Positions 1 to 8,871 of a stretch of DNA of 64,000 nucleotides are shown piece by piece. Source of the DNA: DASYTH01 sp045806965 (GTDB taxonomy: Bacteria > Actinomycetota > Actinomycetes > Mycobacteriales > Pseudonocardiaceae); assembly GCA_045806965.1 (NCBI GenBank), contig JBJMIG010000003.1, forward strand, positions 1-64,000, in the 5' to 3' direction. Both the position numbers and the translations under genes were made by a program. Within the stretch, counting starts at the first letter, position 1. Each line of letters starts with the position of its first letter. Under the pieces are notes generated by a model that was not told the origin of the DNA, searched no databases, and saw nothing but the letters and a program-made list of their open reading frames with translations.

Positions 1-269
1 CCGGGCCCCGGCCGGGCCGGGGCGCTCGGGCTCGCCTGCGGCCGGCCAGGTGGCGCGGCGGACTGGTCGGCGCCCCGGTTCGGCGCCACCAGCACCACGC
101 CGACCCCGACCAGCACCGCCGCCGCGGCCACCCCGAGCACGCTCGCGGCCTGCCGCCGCCGGCGCCGGCCGGCAATCCCGCTGCGCAGCCCGGCCAGCAC
201 CTCGGCCTCGTCCGGGGCACACCGCTCAAGCGTGGTGAGGGCCGCCCGGACGGTCTCGTCGTCGATCAT
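1..269 (-). CDS. Anti-sigma-like membrane protein, N-terminal part (runs off left edge)
   Basis: The gene begins with ATG at 267-269, and the stop codon of the upstream sigma-factor gene overlaps this start (ATGA), so the two are translationally coupled. About 35 charged residues (starting MIDDETVRAALTTLERC) precede an Arg-rich stretch and one transmembrane helix (VLGVAAAAVLVGVGVVLV), followed by a Pro/Ala-rich extracytoplasmic start. The C-terminus lies outside the window. Genes coupled to SigE-family ECF sigma factors in actinomycetes often encode a small membrane protein acting as anti-sigma factor. That role is inferred from position and topology; no zinc-binding HxxxCxxC motif is visible in this part. 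Confidence 0.6.
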   Translation of the reverse strand, partial: MIDDETVRAALTTLERCAPDEAEVLAGLRSGIAGRRRRRQAASVLGVAAAAVLVGVGVVLVAPNRGADQSAAPPGRPQASPSAPARPGP

Positions 270-772
270 GAAACCTCCATCGGTCGTTGGTCGCCGACCC
301 GCTCGCGCAGGCCGGCGAGCGCGCGGGAGACGTGGCTGCGCACGGTGCCGGGAGCGCAGCCGAGGATGGCCGCGATCTCCTCGTCGGTGCGTCCCTCGTA
401 GAACCGGAGCACCAGCACCGCCCGCTGTTTGCGGCTGAGGGTGGCCAGCAACGAGCCCACCAGGTCCGCATCGGCGAGCCGCACGGCCGGGTCCGGCACG
501 GTGACCCGGCTGAGCTGGGCCGCGTCGGCGACCGGACGGGTGGTGCGCACCGAGGCCAGCCGGCGCCAGGACAGGTACCCGTTGGTGATCATGCGCCGGA
601 GGTAGAGGTCCGGCCGGTCCAGCCGGCCGATCCGCGTCCACCTGGCGTGCGCCCGCACCAGCGCGTCCTGGGTCAGGTCCTGAGCCAGGTGCGAATCGGC
701 GGTGAGCACGCCCGCGAAGCGCACCAGCGGCCCGAGTTGCTCGCGCAGGAACTCGTCGAAGTCCACGACCAT
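266..772 (-). CDS. ECF RNA polymerase sigma factor, SigE family
   Basis: This 168-aa protein has the two-domain ECF layout. Region 2 lies at the N-terminus (FDEFLREQLGPLVRFAGVL, then AQDLTQDALVRAHARW). Region 4 is near the C-terminus, with an HTH in which LSRKQRAVLVLRFYEG is followed by TDEEIAAILGCAPGTVRSH. Such factors direct RNA polymerase to a small regulon, usually for envelope or stress responses. The start at 772 (MVVDFDEF) fits the family length; an upstream in-frame extension of about 79 residues would cross the divergent promoter region and is rejected. The downstream gene overlaps by 4 nt and probably encodes its regulator. Confidence 0.88.
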   Translation of the reverse strand: MVVDFDEFLREQLGPLVRFAGVLTADSHLAQDLTQDALVRAHARWTRIGRLDRPDLYLRRMITNGYLSWRRLASVRTTRPVADAAQLSRVTVPDPAVRLADADLVGSLLATLSRKQRAVLVLRFYEGRTDEEIAAILGCAPGTVRSHVSRALAGLRERVGDQRPMEVS

Positions 773-845
773 AAGACGCGCGCACCGGACCAATCTGTTG
801 AGTCCCGACACGGGCCGAACACCGGGAGCCCTACGATCGTTCCTC

Positions 846-2417
846 GTGACCGCGCTCGCCACCGACGAGGCAACCCCGCGCGTTGACGCCGGCCGCCCGC
901 CGTCGGACGCCGAGGTGGTCCGCGCGCGGCTGGTCAGCCCGCCGATGCCGGAGGACCGGCTGCGCGGCTGGCTGGTCACCGCGTTCCTGACGCTGATCGG
1001 CGGCTTCATCCGGTTCCAGAACCTCGGCTTCCCGACCGATCAGGGCACGCCGGTGTTCGACGAGAAGCACTACGTGCCGCAGGCCTGGGAGATGCTGCGC
1101 AATGGCGGCGTCGAGGACAACCCGGCCTACGAGCTGACCGTGCACCCGCCGCTTGGCAAGCAGCTGATCGCGATCGGCGAGTGGCTCTTCGGCTACACCG
1201 GGTGGGGCTGGCGGTTCACCGCGGCGCTGTGCGCGTCGCTGATGATCCTGCTGATCGTGCGGATCGGCCGCCGGCTCACCCGGTCCACACTGCTCGGCGG
1301 CATCGCCGGCGTGCTGCTGATCTGTGACGGGGTCAGCCACGTGCAGGGCCGGATGGGGATGCTCGACATCTTCCTGGCGTTCTTCGTGCTGGTCGCGTTC
1401 GGCTGCCTGCTGCTCGACCGCGACCAGGTGCGGGCCAGGATGGCGATCGCCGTCGAGGAGGGCTGGGCCGCCGAGTCGCCGTACGGCCCGAGACTGGGGT
1501 TCCGCTGGTGGCGCTTCGCCGGCGGGCTCGCCATCGGCCTGGCCTGCGGGGTCAAGTGGTCCGGGCTCTACTGGCTGATCGCGTTCGGCTTGCTGACCCT
1601 GTGCTGGGACGTGGGCGCGCGCCGCGCGGCCGGCGTGCGCCGGCCGTTCGCCGGGGCGCTGCGCCGGGACCTGCTGCCCGTGGTGTGGGCGTTCGCCGTG
1701 TTGCCCACCCTCACCTACCTGGCCACCTGGTGGGGCTGGTTCGCGAGCGAGACCGCGATCGACCGGCGCCTGGCCGAGCAGGCGGCGGCCTCCGGCTACC
1801 ACACCGGCTGGTACGACGTGTTTCCCCAGGCGCTGCGCTCGCTCTGGCAGTACTCGTGGAACGTGTTCGACTTCCACGAGCAACTGCACACCCCGACGAC
1901 CGGCCAGCACCCGTGGGAGTCCAAGCCGTGGACCTGGCCGATGGGTCTGCGGCCGATGCTCTACTACTACGACGGCGGCACCCTGAAGTGCGGCGAGTCC
2001 CACTGTGTCAGCGCGACCATGCTGATCGGCACGCCGGCGCTGTGGTGGCTGGCGCTGCCGATGCTGGCCTGGGGGCTGTGGCGAATGATCGCCAGGTTCG
2101 ACTGGCGCTACGCCGCGGTCGTGGTGGCCTACCTGGCCGGGCTGCTGCCCTGGTTCCGCGACCTCGACCGGCAGATGTACTTCTTCTACGTCACGCCGAT
2201 AGCCGCGTTCCTGGTGCTCGGCATCGTCCTCGGGCTCGGCCACATCCTCGGCCGGGCCAAGGAAGGCGCCGAGCGCCGGGGCACCGGTCTGCTCGTCGTC
2301 GCCCTCTACGTCGGCCTCGTGGTGGCCAACTTCGTCTGGCTGTGGCCGATCCTGAACGGCGACTCGATTCCGGAGTGGCGCTGGCAGGCCGAGCTGTGGC
2401 TGCCCTCCTGGCGTTGA
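846..2417 (+). CDS. pmt: Dolichyl/polyprenyl-phosphate-mannose--protein O-mannosyltransferase
   Basis: This 523-aa multi-spanning membrane protein belongs to glycosyltransferase family GT39 (PMT). Near the N-terminus it carries the diagnostic FDEKHYVPQA and HPPLGKQ segments, with the acidic residue needed for mannosyl transfer, and many hydrophobic helices follow. A C-terminal four-helix block (PMT_4TMC type) is present. It transfers mannose from polyprenyl-phosphate-mannose to Ser/Thr of proteins during Sec export, as does M. tuberculosis Rv1002c. The GTG start at 846 lies 8 nt after a TACGAT -10-like hexamer, so the transcript may be leaderless. The gene diverges from the ECF sigma gene and converges with the kinase gene. 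Confidence 0.92.
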   Translation: MTALATDEATPRVDAGRPPSDAEVVRARLVSPPMPEDRLRGWLVTAFLTLIGGFIRFQNLGFPTDQGTPVFDEKHYVPQAWEMLRNGGVEDNPAYELTVHPPLGKQLIAIGEWLFGYTGWGWRFTAALCASLMILLIVRIGRRLTRSTLLGGIAGVLLICDGVSHVQGRMGMLDIFLAFFVLVAFGCLLLDRDQVRARMAIAVEEGWAAESPYGPRLGFRWWRFAGGLAIGLACGVKWSGLYWLIAFGLLTLCWDVGARRAAGVRRPFAGALRRDLLPVVWAFAVLPTLTYLATWWGWFASETAIDRRLAEQAAASGYHTGWYDVFPQALRSLWQYSWNVFDFHEQLHTPTTGQHPWESKPWTWPMGLRPMLYYYDGGTLKCGESHCVSATMLIGTPALWWLALPMLAWGLWRMIARFDWRYAAVVVAYLAGLLPWFRDLDRQMYFFYVTPIAAFLVLGIVLGLGHILGRAKEGAERRGTGLLVVALYVGLVVANFVWLWPILNGDSIPEWRWQAELWLPSWR

Positions 2418-2444
2418 CCGCGAACCGCCGCTGACCAGCAGGGC

Positions 2445-4208
2445 TCAGCGCACCGGTCGGGTGCGCTCCGGGTCGACGATCTTGGTGACCGGGCCGTCCG
2501 CCTCGTGCCCGGCGCGGGCCAGCCACCCGCCCATCTGCCGGGAGACGGCGGCGAGGGTCGGCCGGCGGCCCGGATCCGGGTCGAGCGAGGCGACCAGGAG
2601 CTTGCGGTGCCCGGTGTGCCGGGGCAACGCGATCAACGGCTCCGCCTTGGCGGCGGCCATCAACGCGGCCATGGCGTTGTCCCGGACGCCGCGCGGTGGC
2701 CTGCCGGACAGTGCGAAGCTCACCGTCGCGGCCAACTGCCAGGCGTCCGATGCCGGGGTGGCCGCCGCCCCGGCGGCGGTCTCGGGGGCGAGGAAGTCCG
2801 GAGTGCCGACCATCATCCCGGTGGCGGTCAACGTCGAGTCGCCACGGGAGCGGGCGATGCCGAAGTCGAGCAGGTGCGGGTTGCCGTCCGGGTCGATGAT
2901 CACGTTGGCCGGCTTCACGTCCCGGTGCAGCACGCCCTTGGTGTGCGCGGCGGAGAGCGCGCCGGCCATGGTCATCCAGAGCCGAGCGGCGGCCACGTCG
3001 GCGATCGGGCCGTGCTCGGTGACCAGATCGGCGAGCTGCCGCCCCTCGATGTACTCCATGATCAGGCCAAGACCGTCCACATCGGACACGATGTCGTAGA
3101 CCCGGACACAGTTCGGGTGGTGCACCGCGGCCAGCGCCCGCGCCTCGCGCAGCATCCGCTCCTCGGTCTCGGCGTCCGGCGCGTGCGCGATCTTCACCGC
3201 GACCGTGCGGTCCAGCTGGGTGTCCATGGCCAGCCACACGGTGCCGAAGCCGCCATGGCCAAGCGGGCGGATCTTGCGGAACCGGCCGCCGGTCTGCGTC
3301 CACATGGTCGACGTGCCGGTCTTGCGCTGGGCGAACGGCAACGGGCCGGGATCGGCGGCCAGCTTGGCCAGTGCGGCCCGGTCCGGCTCCGGTTCCCGGA
3401 CCGGCGGGCGCATCGGGGGAGGTGCCGGGGGGTGCACCGCGGGCGGTGGCGGGCGGTAGGCCGGGGGCGGTGGCTGCTGCCGTACCGGTGGTTCCGGGCG
3501 CTGGTAGGCACGTTCCACCACCGACCAGCTCGGCGGGCCCACCACCAACACCGGCAGCAGGCCGAGGATGGCCGCCGGCAGGAAGCCCAGCCACAGGTAG
3601 ATGGCCACCTTGGCGGCCAGCGGGGCGCTCAGCAGGATCAGCATCAGGAACGGCAGCCAGAACAGCCGGGCCGGCCACTTCGGCCCCCGGCGCAGGGCCG
3701 CGCGGGCCTGCAGCCAGACGAAGAGCAGACACAGGCCCGGCACCAGGACCAGCGCGCCAAGGTGCAGCACCTGCTTGGTCGGGCCCTCGAACGGGTGGAA
3801 CAACACCTCGTAGACCGTGGGGCCGCCGCCGAGATAGTCCTGCTGCACGCCGGTCCAGCAGTAGGCGTCGTCCAGGGTCCTGCGGTCGGCCGCGGTCAGG
3901 CCCACGGTTGGGTCGCCGTGGAAGGCGCCGCGGAACACCTCGGACATGCCGATGGCGAGCAACCACGGCAGCAGGAACGCGAACAGCAACCCGACCACGC
4001 CGAACAAGGTCAACGTCACCGCGTTGTACTGGTTGCCGATGCCTTTGCGAGCCAGCGCCACGAACAGCGCGCCGATCATCGGGAACAGCGCGATCAGGCC
4101 GCCGGCGGTCGCGGTCGCCCACACCCAGTCACCTGGGCAGACGCCGGGACCGAAGATGCGGTGAGCAAGGGAAAGCAACGAACCCGCGATCTGCACGAGT
4201 ACGTCCAC
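2445..4208 (-). CDS. Serine/threonine protein kinase with N-terminal membrane domain
   Basis: This 587-aa protein is organised opposite to the usual PknB type. Residues 1-225 contain about five hydrophobic helices. A Pro-rich linker follows (about 236-275), and a Hanks-type kinase domain occupies about 310-570. The kinase shows a Gly loop (LGHGGFGTV), catalytic lysine K339 in VAVKI, HRDVKPAN with D430, DFG at 448-450 and a PE motif in FLAPET, so it should be active. It probably phosphorylates cytoplasmic proteins in response to a membrane or envelope cue. There are no PASTA repeats. The start sits in a short divergent region shared with prpE. Confidence 0.92.
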   Translation of the reverse strand: MDVLVQIAGSLLSLAHRIFGPGVCPGDWVWATATAGGLIALFPMIGALFVALARKGIGNQYNAVTLTLFGVVGLLFAFLLPWLLAIGMSEVFRGAFHGDPTVGLTAADRRTLDDAYCWTGVQQDYLGGGPTVYEVLFHPFEGPTKQVLHLGALVLVPGLCLLFVWLQARAALRRGPKWPARLFWLPFLMLILLSAPLAAKVAIYLWLGFLPAAILGLLPVLVVGPPSWSVVERAYQRPEPPVRQQPPPPAYRPPPPAVHPPAPPPMRPPVREPEPDRAALAKLAADPGPLPFAQRKTGTSTMWTQTGGRFRKIRPLGHGGFGTVWLAMDTQLDRTVAVKIAHAPDAETEERMLREARALAAVHHPNCVRVYDIVSDVDGLGLIMEYIEGRQLADLVTEHGPIADVAAARLWMTMAGALSAAHTKGVLHRDVKPANVIIDPDGNPHLLDFGIARSRGDSTLTATGMMVGTPDFLAPETAAGAAATPASDAWQLAATVSFALSGRPPRGVRDNAMAALMAAAKAEPLIALPRHTGHRKLLVASLDPDPGRRPTLAAVSRQMGGWLARAGHEADGPVTKIVDPERTRPVR

Positions 4209-4299
4209 GGCCGCCGCTCCTCTCCCCCTTCCCCGCCAGACTAGGCGAATGACGTGTCAGCGGGGGGCAAGGTTGCACCGGCGCGGCATGATCTGACCT

Positions 4300-6189
4300 A
4301 TGGGCAGTTACCGCGAGACCTATGCGCGCAGCCTGGAGCACCCGGAGGATTTCTGGCTCGAGGCGGCCACCGCGATCGACTGGACGCGGGCGCCGAGCCG
4401 GGCCCTTGACGACTCCTCGGCCCCGTTCTACCGGTGGTTCCCGGACGCGGAGCTGAACACCTGCCACAACGCGTTGGACCGGCACGTCGCGGCCGGGCGG
4501 GGCGAGCAGACCGCGCTGATCTACGACTCGCCGCTGACCGGAGTCACGGCCCGTTATACCTACCGTGAGCTGCGGGATCTCGTGGCGCGGTTCGCCGGAG
4601 TGCTGGCCGGGCTCGGGGTGTCGGCCGGCGACCGGGTGATCATCTACCTGCCGATGGTGCCGCACGCGGTGGTGGCGATGCTGGCCTGCGCCCGGCTCGG
4701 CGCCGTGCACTCCGTGGTGTTCGGCGGGTTCGCGCCGCGCGAGTTGGCGACGCGGATCGACGACGCGCGGCCCCGGGTGATCGTGACGGCCTCGCACGGG
4801 ATCGAGCCGACCCGGGTGATCGAGTATCGGCCGATCATCACCGAGGCAATATCGTATACGATGCACAGGCCGGAGCACGTGGTCGTACTGGAACGCGAGC
4901 GTCCGCGCGGGGCCACCGGCACCTCGCGAATGGCCGGCGAGATCGACTGGGACGAGGCGATGCGGGACGCCGCGCCGGCCGGTTGCGTGCCGGTGGCGGC
5001 CACCGATCCGCTCTACATCCTGTACACGTCCGGCACCTCCGGGAAGCCGAAGGGCGTGGTGCGGGACAACGGCGGGCACGCGGTGGCGCTGAGCTGGTCC
5101 TTACATAACGTATACGATGTGCATGCCGGTGAGGTGTTCTGGACCGCCTCCGACGTCGGCTGGGTCGTCGGTCACTCCTACATCGTGTACGCACCGCTGC
5201 TGGTGGGCGCGACCACCGTGCTGTACGAGGGAAAACCGGTCGGCACGCCGGACGCCGGGGCGTTCTGGCGGGTGCTCGCCGAGCATCGGGCGAAGGCGCT
5301 GTTCACCGCGCCGACCGCGTTCCGCGCGATCAAGCGCGCCGATCCGGACGCCGCCCTGCTCGCCAAGTACGACCTCGGCGCGTTCCGGGCGCTGTTCCTG
5401 GCCGGCGAGCGACTGGACCCGGAGACCTACCACTGGGCGAGTGCGAAGCTCGGCGTTCCCGTGATCGACCACTGGTGGCAGACCGAGACCGGTTGGCCGA
5501 TCTGCGCCGCGCCACGTGGGCTGGAGCCGTTGCCGCTCAAGCCCGGCTCGCCGAGCGTCCCGGTACCCGGCTACGACGTGCGGGTCCTCGACGCGGCGGG
5601 CACCGAACTGCCGGCCGGCCGGGAGGGCGCCATCGCGATCAAGCTGCCGCTCCCGCCCGGCACCCTGCCCACCCTGTGGGGCGACGACGAGCGGTACGTG
5701 GACGCCTACCTGTCCCGCTACCCCGGCTACTACCTCACCGGCGACGGCGGGTTCTTCGACGAGGACGGCTATCTGTTCGTGATGGGCCGAACCGACGACG
5801 TGATCAATGTGGCCGGACACCGGCTGTCCACCGGCGCCATGGAGGCGGTGCTCGCCGCGCACCCCTCGGTCGCCGAGTGCGCCGTGATCGGCGTGCGGGA
5901 TCCGCTCAAAGGCCAGCTACCCCGGGGTTTCGTCGTGCTCAAGGCCGGTGCCACGATCGACCCGACGACCCTGCGCGAGGAGTTGGTCGCCGCGGTGCGG
6001 CGGGATATCGGTCCGGTCGCCGCGTTCCGCGACGTGTCCGTTGTGGACGGTCTGCCGAAGACGAGGTCCGGCAAGATCCTGCGCAAGACCATGCGGAACA
6101 TCGCCGACGGCCGGGATGAGGCGGTGCCGTCCACCATCGAGGATCCGGCGGTGCTCGACGCGCTGCGCCCGATCCTGCGCGGCGACTGA
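4300..6189 (+). CDS. prpE: Propionyl-CoA synthetase (AMP-forming, acetyl-CoA synthetase family)
   Basis: This 629-aa acyl-CoA synthetase of the ANL superfamily activates propionate (or acetate) to the CoA thioester via an acyl-AMP. The P-loop LYTSGTSGKPKGVVRDNGGH is typical of PrpE (the VRDNGG segment separates it from Acs). WWQTETGWPI, YYLTGDGG and the C-terminal catalytic lysine in TRSGKILRK are all present. Residues about 20-75 form the ACAS N-terminal cap. No prp methylcitrate-cycle genes lie nearby, so it acts as a stand-alone activation enzyme. The TCC-GG-based P-loop and full length argue for a functional enzyme; the exact substrate is inferred. Confidence 0.9.
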   Translation: MGSYRETYARSLEHPEDFWLEAATAIDWTRAPSRALDDSSAPFYRWFPDAELNTCHNALDRHVAAGRGEQTALIYDSPLTGVTARYTYRELRDLVARFAGVLAGLGVSAGDRVIIYLPMVPHAVVAMLACARLGAVHSVVFGGFAPRELATRIDDARPRVIVTASHGIEPTRVIEYRPIITEAISYTMHRPEHVVVLERERPRGATGTSRMAGEIDWDEAMRDAAPAGCVPVAATDPLYILYTSGTSGKPKGVVRDNGGHAVALSWSLHNVYDVHAGEVFWTASDVGWVVGHSYIVYAPLLVGATTVLYEGKPVGTPDAGAFWRVLAEHRAKALFTAPTAFRAIKRADPDAALLAKYDLGAFRALFLAGERLDPETYHWASAKLGVPVIDHWWQTETGWPICAAPRGLEPLPLKPGSPSVPVPGYDVRVLDAAGTELPAGREGAIAIKLPLPPGTLPTLWGDDERYVDAYLSRYPGYYLTGDGGFFDEDGYLFVMGRTDDVINVAGHRLSTGAMEAVLAAHPSVAECAVIGVRDPLKGQLPRGFVVLKAGATIDPTTLREELVAAVRRDIGPVAAFRDVSVVDGLPKTRSGKILRKTMRNIADGRDEAVPSTIEDPAVLDALRPILRGD

Positions 6190-6234
6190 CCCCGCGACGC
6201 GGACGGCTCCCTCGGCACTGGACCCCACGGACAA

Positions 6235-6250
6235 ATTGGTCTATACCCAT
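6235..6250. promoter_or_regulatory. Candidate DasR-responsive element (dre)
   Basis: The 16-mer ATTGGTCTATACCCAT contains the GGTCTAnACC core of the GntR-family DasR operator (consensus A-C-T-G-G-T-C-T-A-G-A-C-C-A-C-T) with 12 of 16 matches. It lies 40 bp before the start of a secreted N-acetylhexosaminidase, exactly the class of target DasR controls through GlcNAc-phosphate signals in Streptomyces and relatives. The overlapping TATACC could also serve as a -10 box, so a bound repressor would block transcription. No dasR gene lies in this window. Confidence 0.6.
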
Positions 6251-6289
6251 GAGGAGCCCTGCCGTTCGGGCTCCAGCCGAGGAGGACCC

Positions 6290-7885
6290 GTGAAGAACTC
6301 TTCCCGCACCCCACGTCTCCGGTTGCTCGCCGGGCTCACGGCGACTGCCACGTGGGCCGCCGTGCTCGCGGGCGCCCCCGGATCCGCCACCGCCCAAACG
6401 GAGCGGCAGGCTTCCCGGATCCCCCTGGTCGTGCCGGCACCGGTCGCGGTGCGCGCGGAGCCGCGCGACAACTTCGAAATCACCGGGCAGACCAGGATCC
6501 TGGCCCGGTCGAGCGAAGCCAGAGCGGTCGGCCGCTACCTGGCCGGCGTGCTCCGCCCGGCAACCGGGTTCCCGCTGCCGGTGTCCGGTTCCGGCGGTCG
6601 CGGCGGCATCTCGCTGGTGCTCGGTGCCGACCGGCAGGTCGGCACCGAGGGCTACGAACTGACCGTGCGGCGCGACGGCGTCACCCTGCGGGCCAACACC
6701 GCCGACGGCCTGTTCGCCGGCGTGCAGACCCTGCGCCAACTCCTGCCGGCCAGGGTGGAAAGCCCCACCCGGCAGGCAGGTCCATGGATCGTCTCCGGCG
6801 GCCGGATCATCGACTTCCCGCGCTTCGTCCACCGCGGCGCGATGCTCGACGTCGCGCGCCACTTCTTCACGGTTGATCAGGTCAAGCACTACATCGACCA
6901 GATCGCCCTGTACAAGATCAACGTGTTCCACCTGCACCTGGCCGACGACCAGGGCTGGCGCATCGAGATCAAGAGTTGGCCGCGGCTGACCACGGTCGGC
7001 GGCAGCACGCAGGTCGGTGGCGGTCCCGGCGGCTTCTACACCCAGCAGCAGTACCGCGACCTGGTGGCCTACGCGGCCGCCCGGCACATCACGATCATCC
7101 CCGAGATCGACATGCCCGGGCACACCAACGCGGCCCTCGCCTCCTACGCCGAGCTGAACTGCGACGGCGTCGCGCCGCCGCTCTACACCGGCACCGACGT
7201 CGGGTTCAGCTCGCTGTGCGTGAACAAGGAGGTCACCTACCGGTTCCTCGACGACGTGCTGCGCGAGTTGTCCGCCATGACTCCCGGCACGTACCTGCAC
7301 ATCGGCACGGACGAAGCGCACGCCACCACACCGGCGGACTACCTCACGTTCATCAACCGGGTCCTGCCGATCGTGGCCAAGTACGGCAAGACGGTCACCG
7401 GCTGGCACCAGTTCGTCAAGGCCAACCCGCCGGCCAGTGCGGTGCCCCAGTTCTGGGGCACGGAGAACGTGGACCAGGACGTGGCGGCCGCGGCGGCCCG
7501 GGGCAACAAGATCGTGATGTCCCCGGCGAACAAGGCCTACCTGGACATGAAGTACACCGAGGCCACCCCGATCGGTCAGGACTGGGCCGCGCTGATCGAG
7601 GTCCGCGACGCCTATGACTGGGATCCGGGCAACTACCTGCAAAACGTGCCGGAGAGTGCGATCCGCGGCGTCGAAGCTCCACTATGGACAGAGACGATCG
7701 TGACCAGCGACGACATCGAGTTCATGGCCTTCCCGCGGCTGGCGGCCTACGCTGAGCTTGGCTGGTCGCCGGCCGTGACCCACAACTGGCCCGACTTCCG
7801 GCAGCGGCTCGCCGCCCAGGGCCCCCGATGGACCGCCCAGGCCATCGACTTCTACCACTCCCCCCAGATTCCCTGGCCCGCCTGA
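6290..7885 (+). CDS. Secreted beta-N-acetylhexosaminidase (GH20)
   Basis: This 531-aa exported enzyme hydrolyses terminal GlcNAc/GalNAc residues, for example from chitin oligosaccharides or peptidoglycan fragments. The GTG start at 6290 follows the ribosome-binding site AGGAGGA at 6280-6286. A Sec signal peptide (basic MKNSSRTPRLRLL, hydrophobic core, cleavage near ATAQ) has no lipobox. A GH20b domain covers about residues 40-165. The catalytic TIM barrel follows, with FHLHLADDQGWR and the catalytic Asp341-Glu342 pair in HIGTDEAH, used in substrate-assisted catalysis. A candidate DasR site precedes the gene, so induction by chitin or GlcNAc is likely. Confidence 0.93.
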   Translation: MKNSSRTPRLRLLAGLTATATWAAVLAGAPGSATAQTERQASRIPLVVPAPVAVRAEPRDNFEITGQTRILARSSEARAVGRYLAGVLRPATGFPLPVSGSGGRGGISLVLGADRQVGTEGYELTVRRDGVTLRANTADGLFAGVQTLRQLLPARVESPTRQAGPWIVSGGRIIDFPRFVHRGAMLDVARHFFTVDQVKHYIDQIALYKINVFHLHLADDQGWRIEIKSWPRLTTVGGSTQVGGGPGGFYTQQQYRDLVAYAAARHITIIPEIDMPGHTNAALASYAELNCDGVAPPLYTGTDVGFSSLCVNKEVTYRFLDDVLRELSAMTPGTYLHIGTDEAHATTPADYLTFINRVLPIVAKYGKTVTGWHQFVKANPPASAVPQFWGTENVDQDVAAAAARGNKIVMSPANKAYLDMKYTEATPIGQDWAALIEVRDAYDWDPGNYLQNVPESAIRGVEAPLWTETIVTSDDIEFMAFPRLAAYAELGWSPAVTHNWPDFRQRLAAQGPRWTAQAIDFYHSPQIPWPA

Positions 7886-7891
7886 ACCCCC

Positions 7892-7979
7892 CGAGTCTCG
7901 CGCTCAGGCAACTGAGTGACGCGCTCTGGCAACACGAGTTGCTGGAGCGCGAGACTCACTTGCTGGAGCGCGAGACTCG
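7892..7979. repeat. Intergenic repeat cluster (REP-like) between convergent genes
   Basis: The 13-mer GAGCGCGAGACTC occurs twice in direct orientation (7945-7957 and 7966-7978), each copy preceded by TTGCTG. Its inverse GAGTCTCGCGCTC occurs once at 7893-7905. The arms could fold into alternative hairpins. The block fills the 100 bp between the stops of the GH20 gene and rlmA, so it may act as a bidirectional terminator, or it may be a dispersed palindromic repeat. Confidence 0.6.
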
Positions 7980-7986
7980 CGAGGGA

Positions 7987-8871
7987 TCACGTGGCCGGCT
8001 CGGCCCGGCGCCGGTAGGTGGACACGATCACCGACGCGGTGACCTGCAACGGCTCGTCGAGGGCCCGCACCCGGTCCCGCAACAGCCCCGGGTTGGTGTG
8101 CCAGGAGCTCGGACCCATCGCCACCGCGGCCTCGATGTCGCTGTGCGACAAGGACATGGTGAACTCCCAATCGTCCTCACTTGCCAGCCGGCAGTACGGC
8201 CCGATGGTCGCCTCGATCCGGTCCCGCTTCTCCGGTTCCACCTTGAGCAGATCCAGTTGCCACACCAGCTCCACCAGGTGCCGCGCGGTCGGCGTCACCA
8301 CGATCAGCACCCCGCCGTTGGCCAGCACCCGGTGCATCTCGGCCGGGTTGCGCGGCGCGAAGATGCTCAGCGCCAGCGCGGCCGCCCCGGCCCGCACCGG
8401 CAGGCCGTGCCAGGTGTCGCAGCCGATCGCACCGGCCCTCGGGTGCGCCCGGGCGGCCCGGCGCAGCGCCGCCTTGGACACGTCGAGGGCGAGCCCCGCC
8501 CGGCCAGGCAGGGAGTCCAGCACGGCAGCGAGGTAGTGCCCGATTCCGGCCCCGACGTCGATCACGCAGCCGGGCGGCCGGTCGGCCATGGCGCGCTGCG
8601 ACGCGGTCACGACCGCCCGCTCGATCGGCGCGAAGTGCCCGGCGGCGAGGAACCTGGTCCGCGCCTCGACCATGGCCGGGGTGTCACCGGATATCCCGGA
8701 AGAGTCCGGCGTGACCAGGTTCAGGTAGCCCTGCCTGGCGATGTCGAAGGTGTGCGCCCTCGGGCAGCGCACCGCCGAGCCGGACATGGACAGTTCCAGC
8801 CGGCAGGCCGGGCAGGCCAGGTAGGGCAGGACGTCGTTCAGCACCGCGCGCACCGCCCGGTCACCCGGCAC
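7987..8871 (-). CDS. rlmA: RlmA-type 23S rRNA (guanine-N1)-methyltransferase
   Basis: This 294-aa protein has the RlmA layout. An N-terminal zinc finger (CPAC at 20-23, then C36 in RCPRAH and a following His) is followed by the family signature near QGYLNLV and a Rossmann SAM-binding domain (VIDVGAGIGHYLAAVL). RlmA(II) enzymes methylate G748 of 23S rRNA, and homologues such as TlrB and MyrA give macrolide resistance in producers; RlmA(I) methylates G745. Which position is modified here cannot be read from the sequence. The gene overlaps the upstream decarboxylase gene by 11 nt and is last in a four-gene operon. Confidence 0.85.
   Translation of the reverse strand: MPGDRAVRAVLNDVLPYLACPACRLELSMSGSAVRCPRAHTFDIARQGYLNLVTPDSSGISGDTPAMVEARTRFLAAGHFAPIERAVVTASQRAMADRPPGCVIDVGAGIGHYLAAVLDSLPGRAGLALDVSKAALRRAARAHPRAGAIGCDTWHGLPVRAGAAALALSIFAPRNPAEMHRVLANGGVLIVVTPTARHLVELVWQLDLLKVEPEKRDRIEATIGPYCRLASEDDWEFTMSLSHSDIEAAVAMGPSSWHTNPGLLRDRVRALDEPLQVTASVIVSTYRRRAEPAT

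Noticed and set aside
831..2243. 470-codon minus-strand frame opposite the mannosyltransferase gene
   Set aside because: Very rich in Pro, Gln, His, Arg and Gly, as expected for the antisense of a GC-rich gene; the plus strand has a clear GT39 protein.
2191..4122. 643-codon minus-strand frame over the kinase gene
   Set aside because: Out of frame with the kinase motifs and composed of low-complexity Arg/Gly/Pro; a shadow of the real gene.
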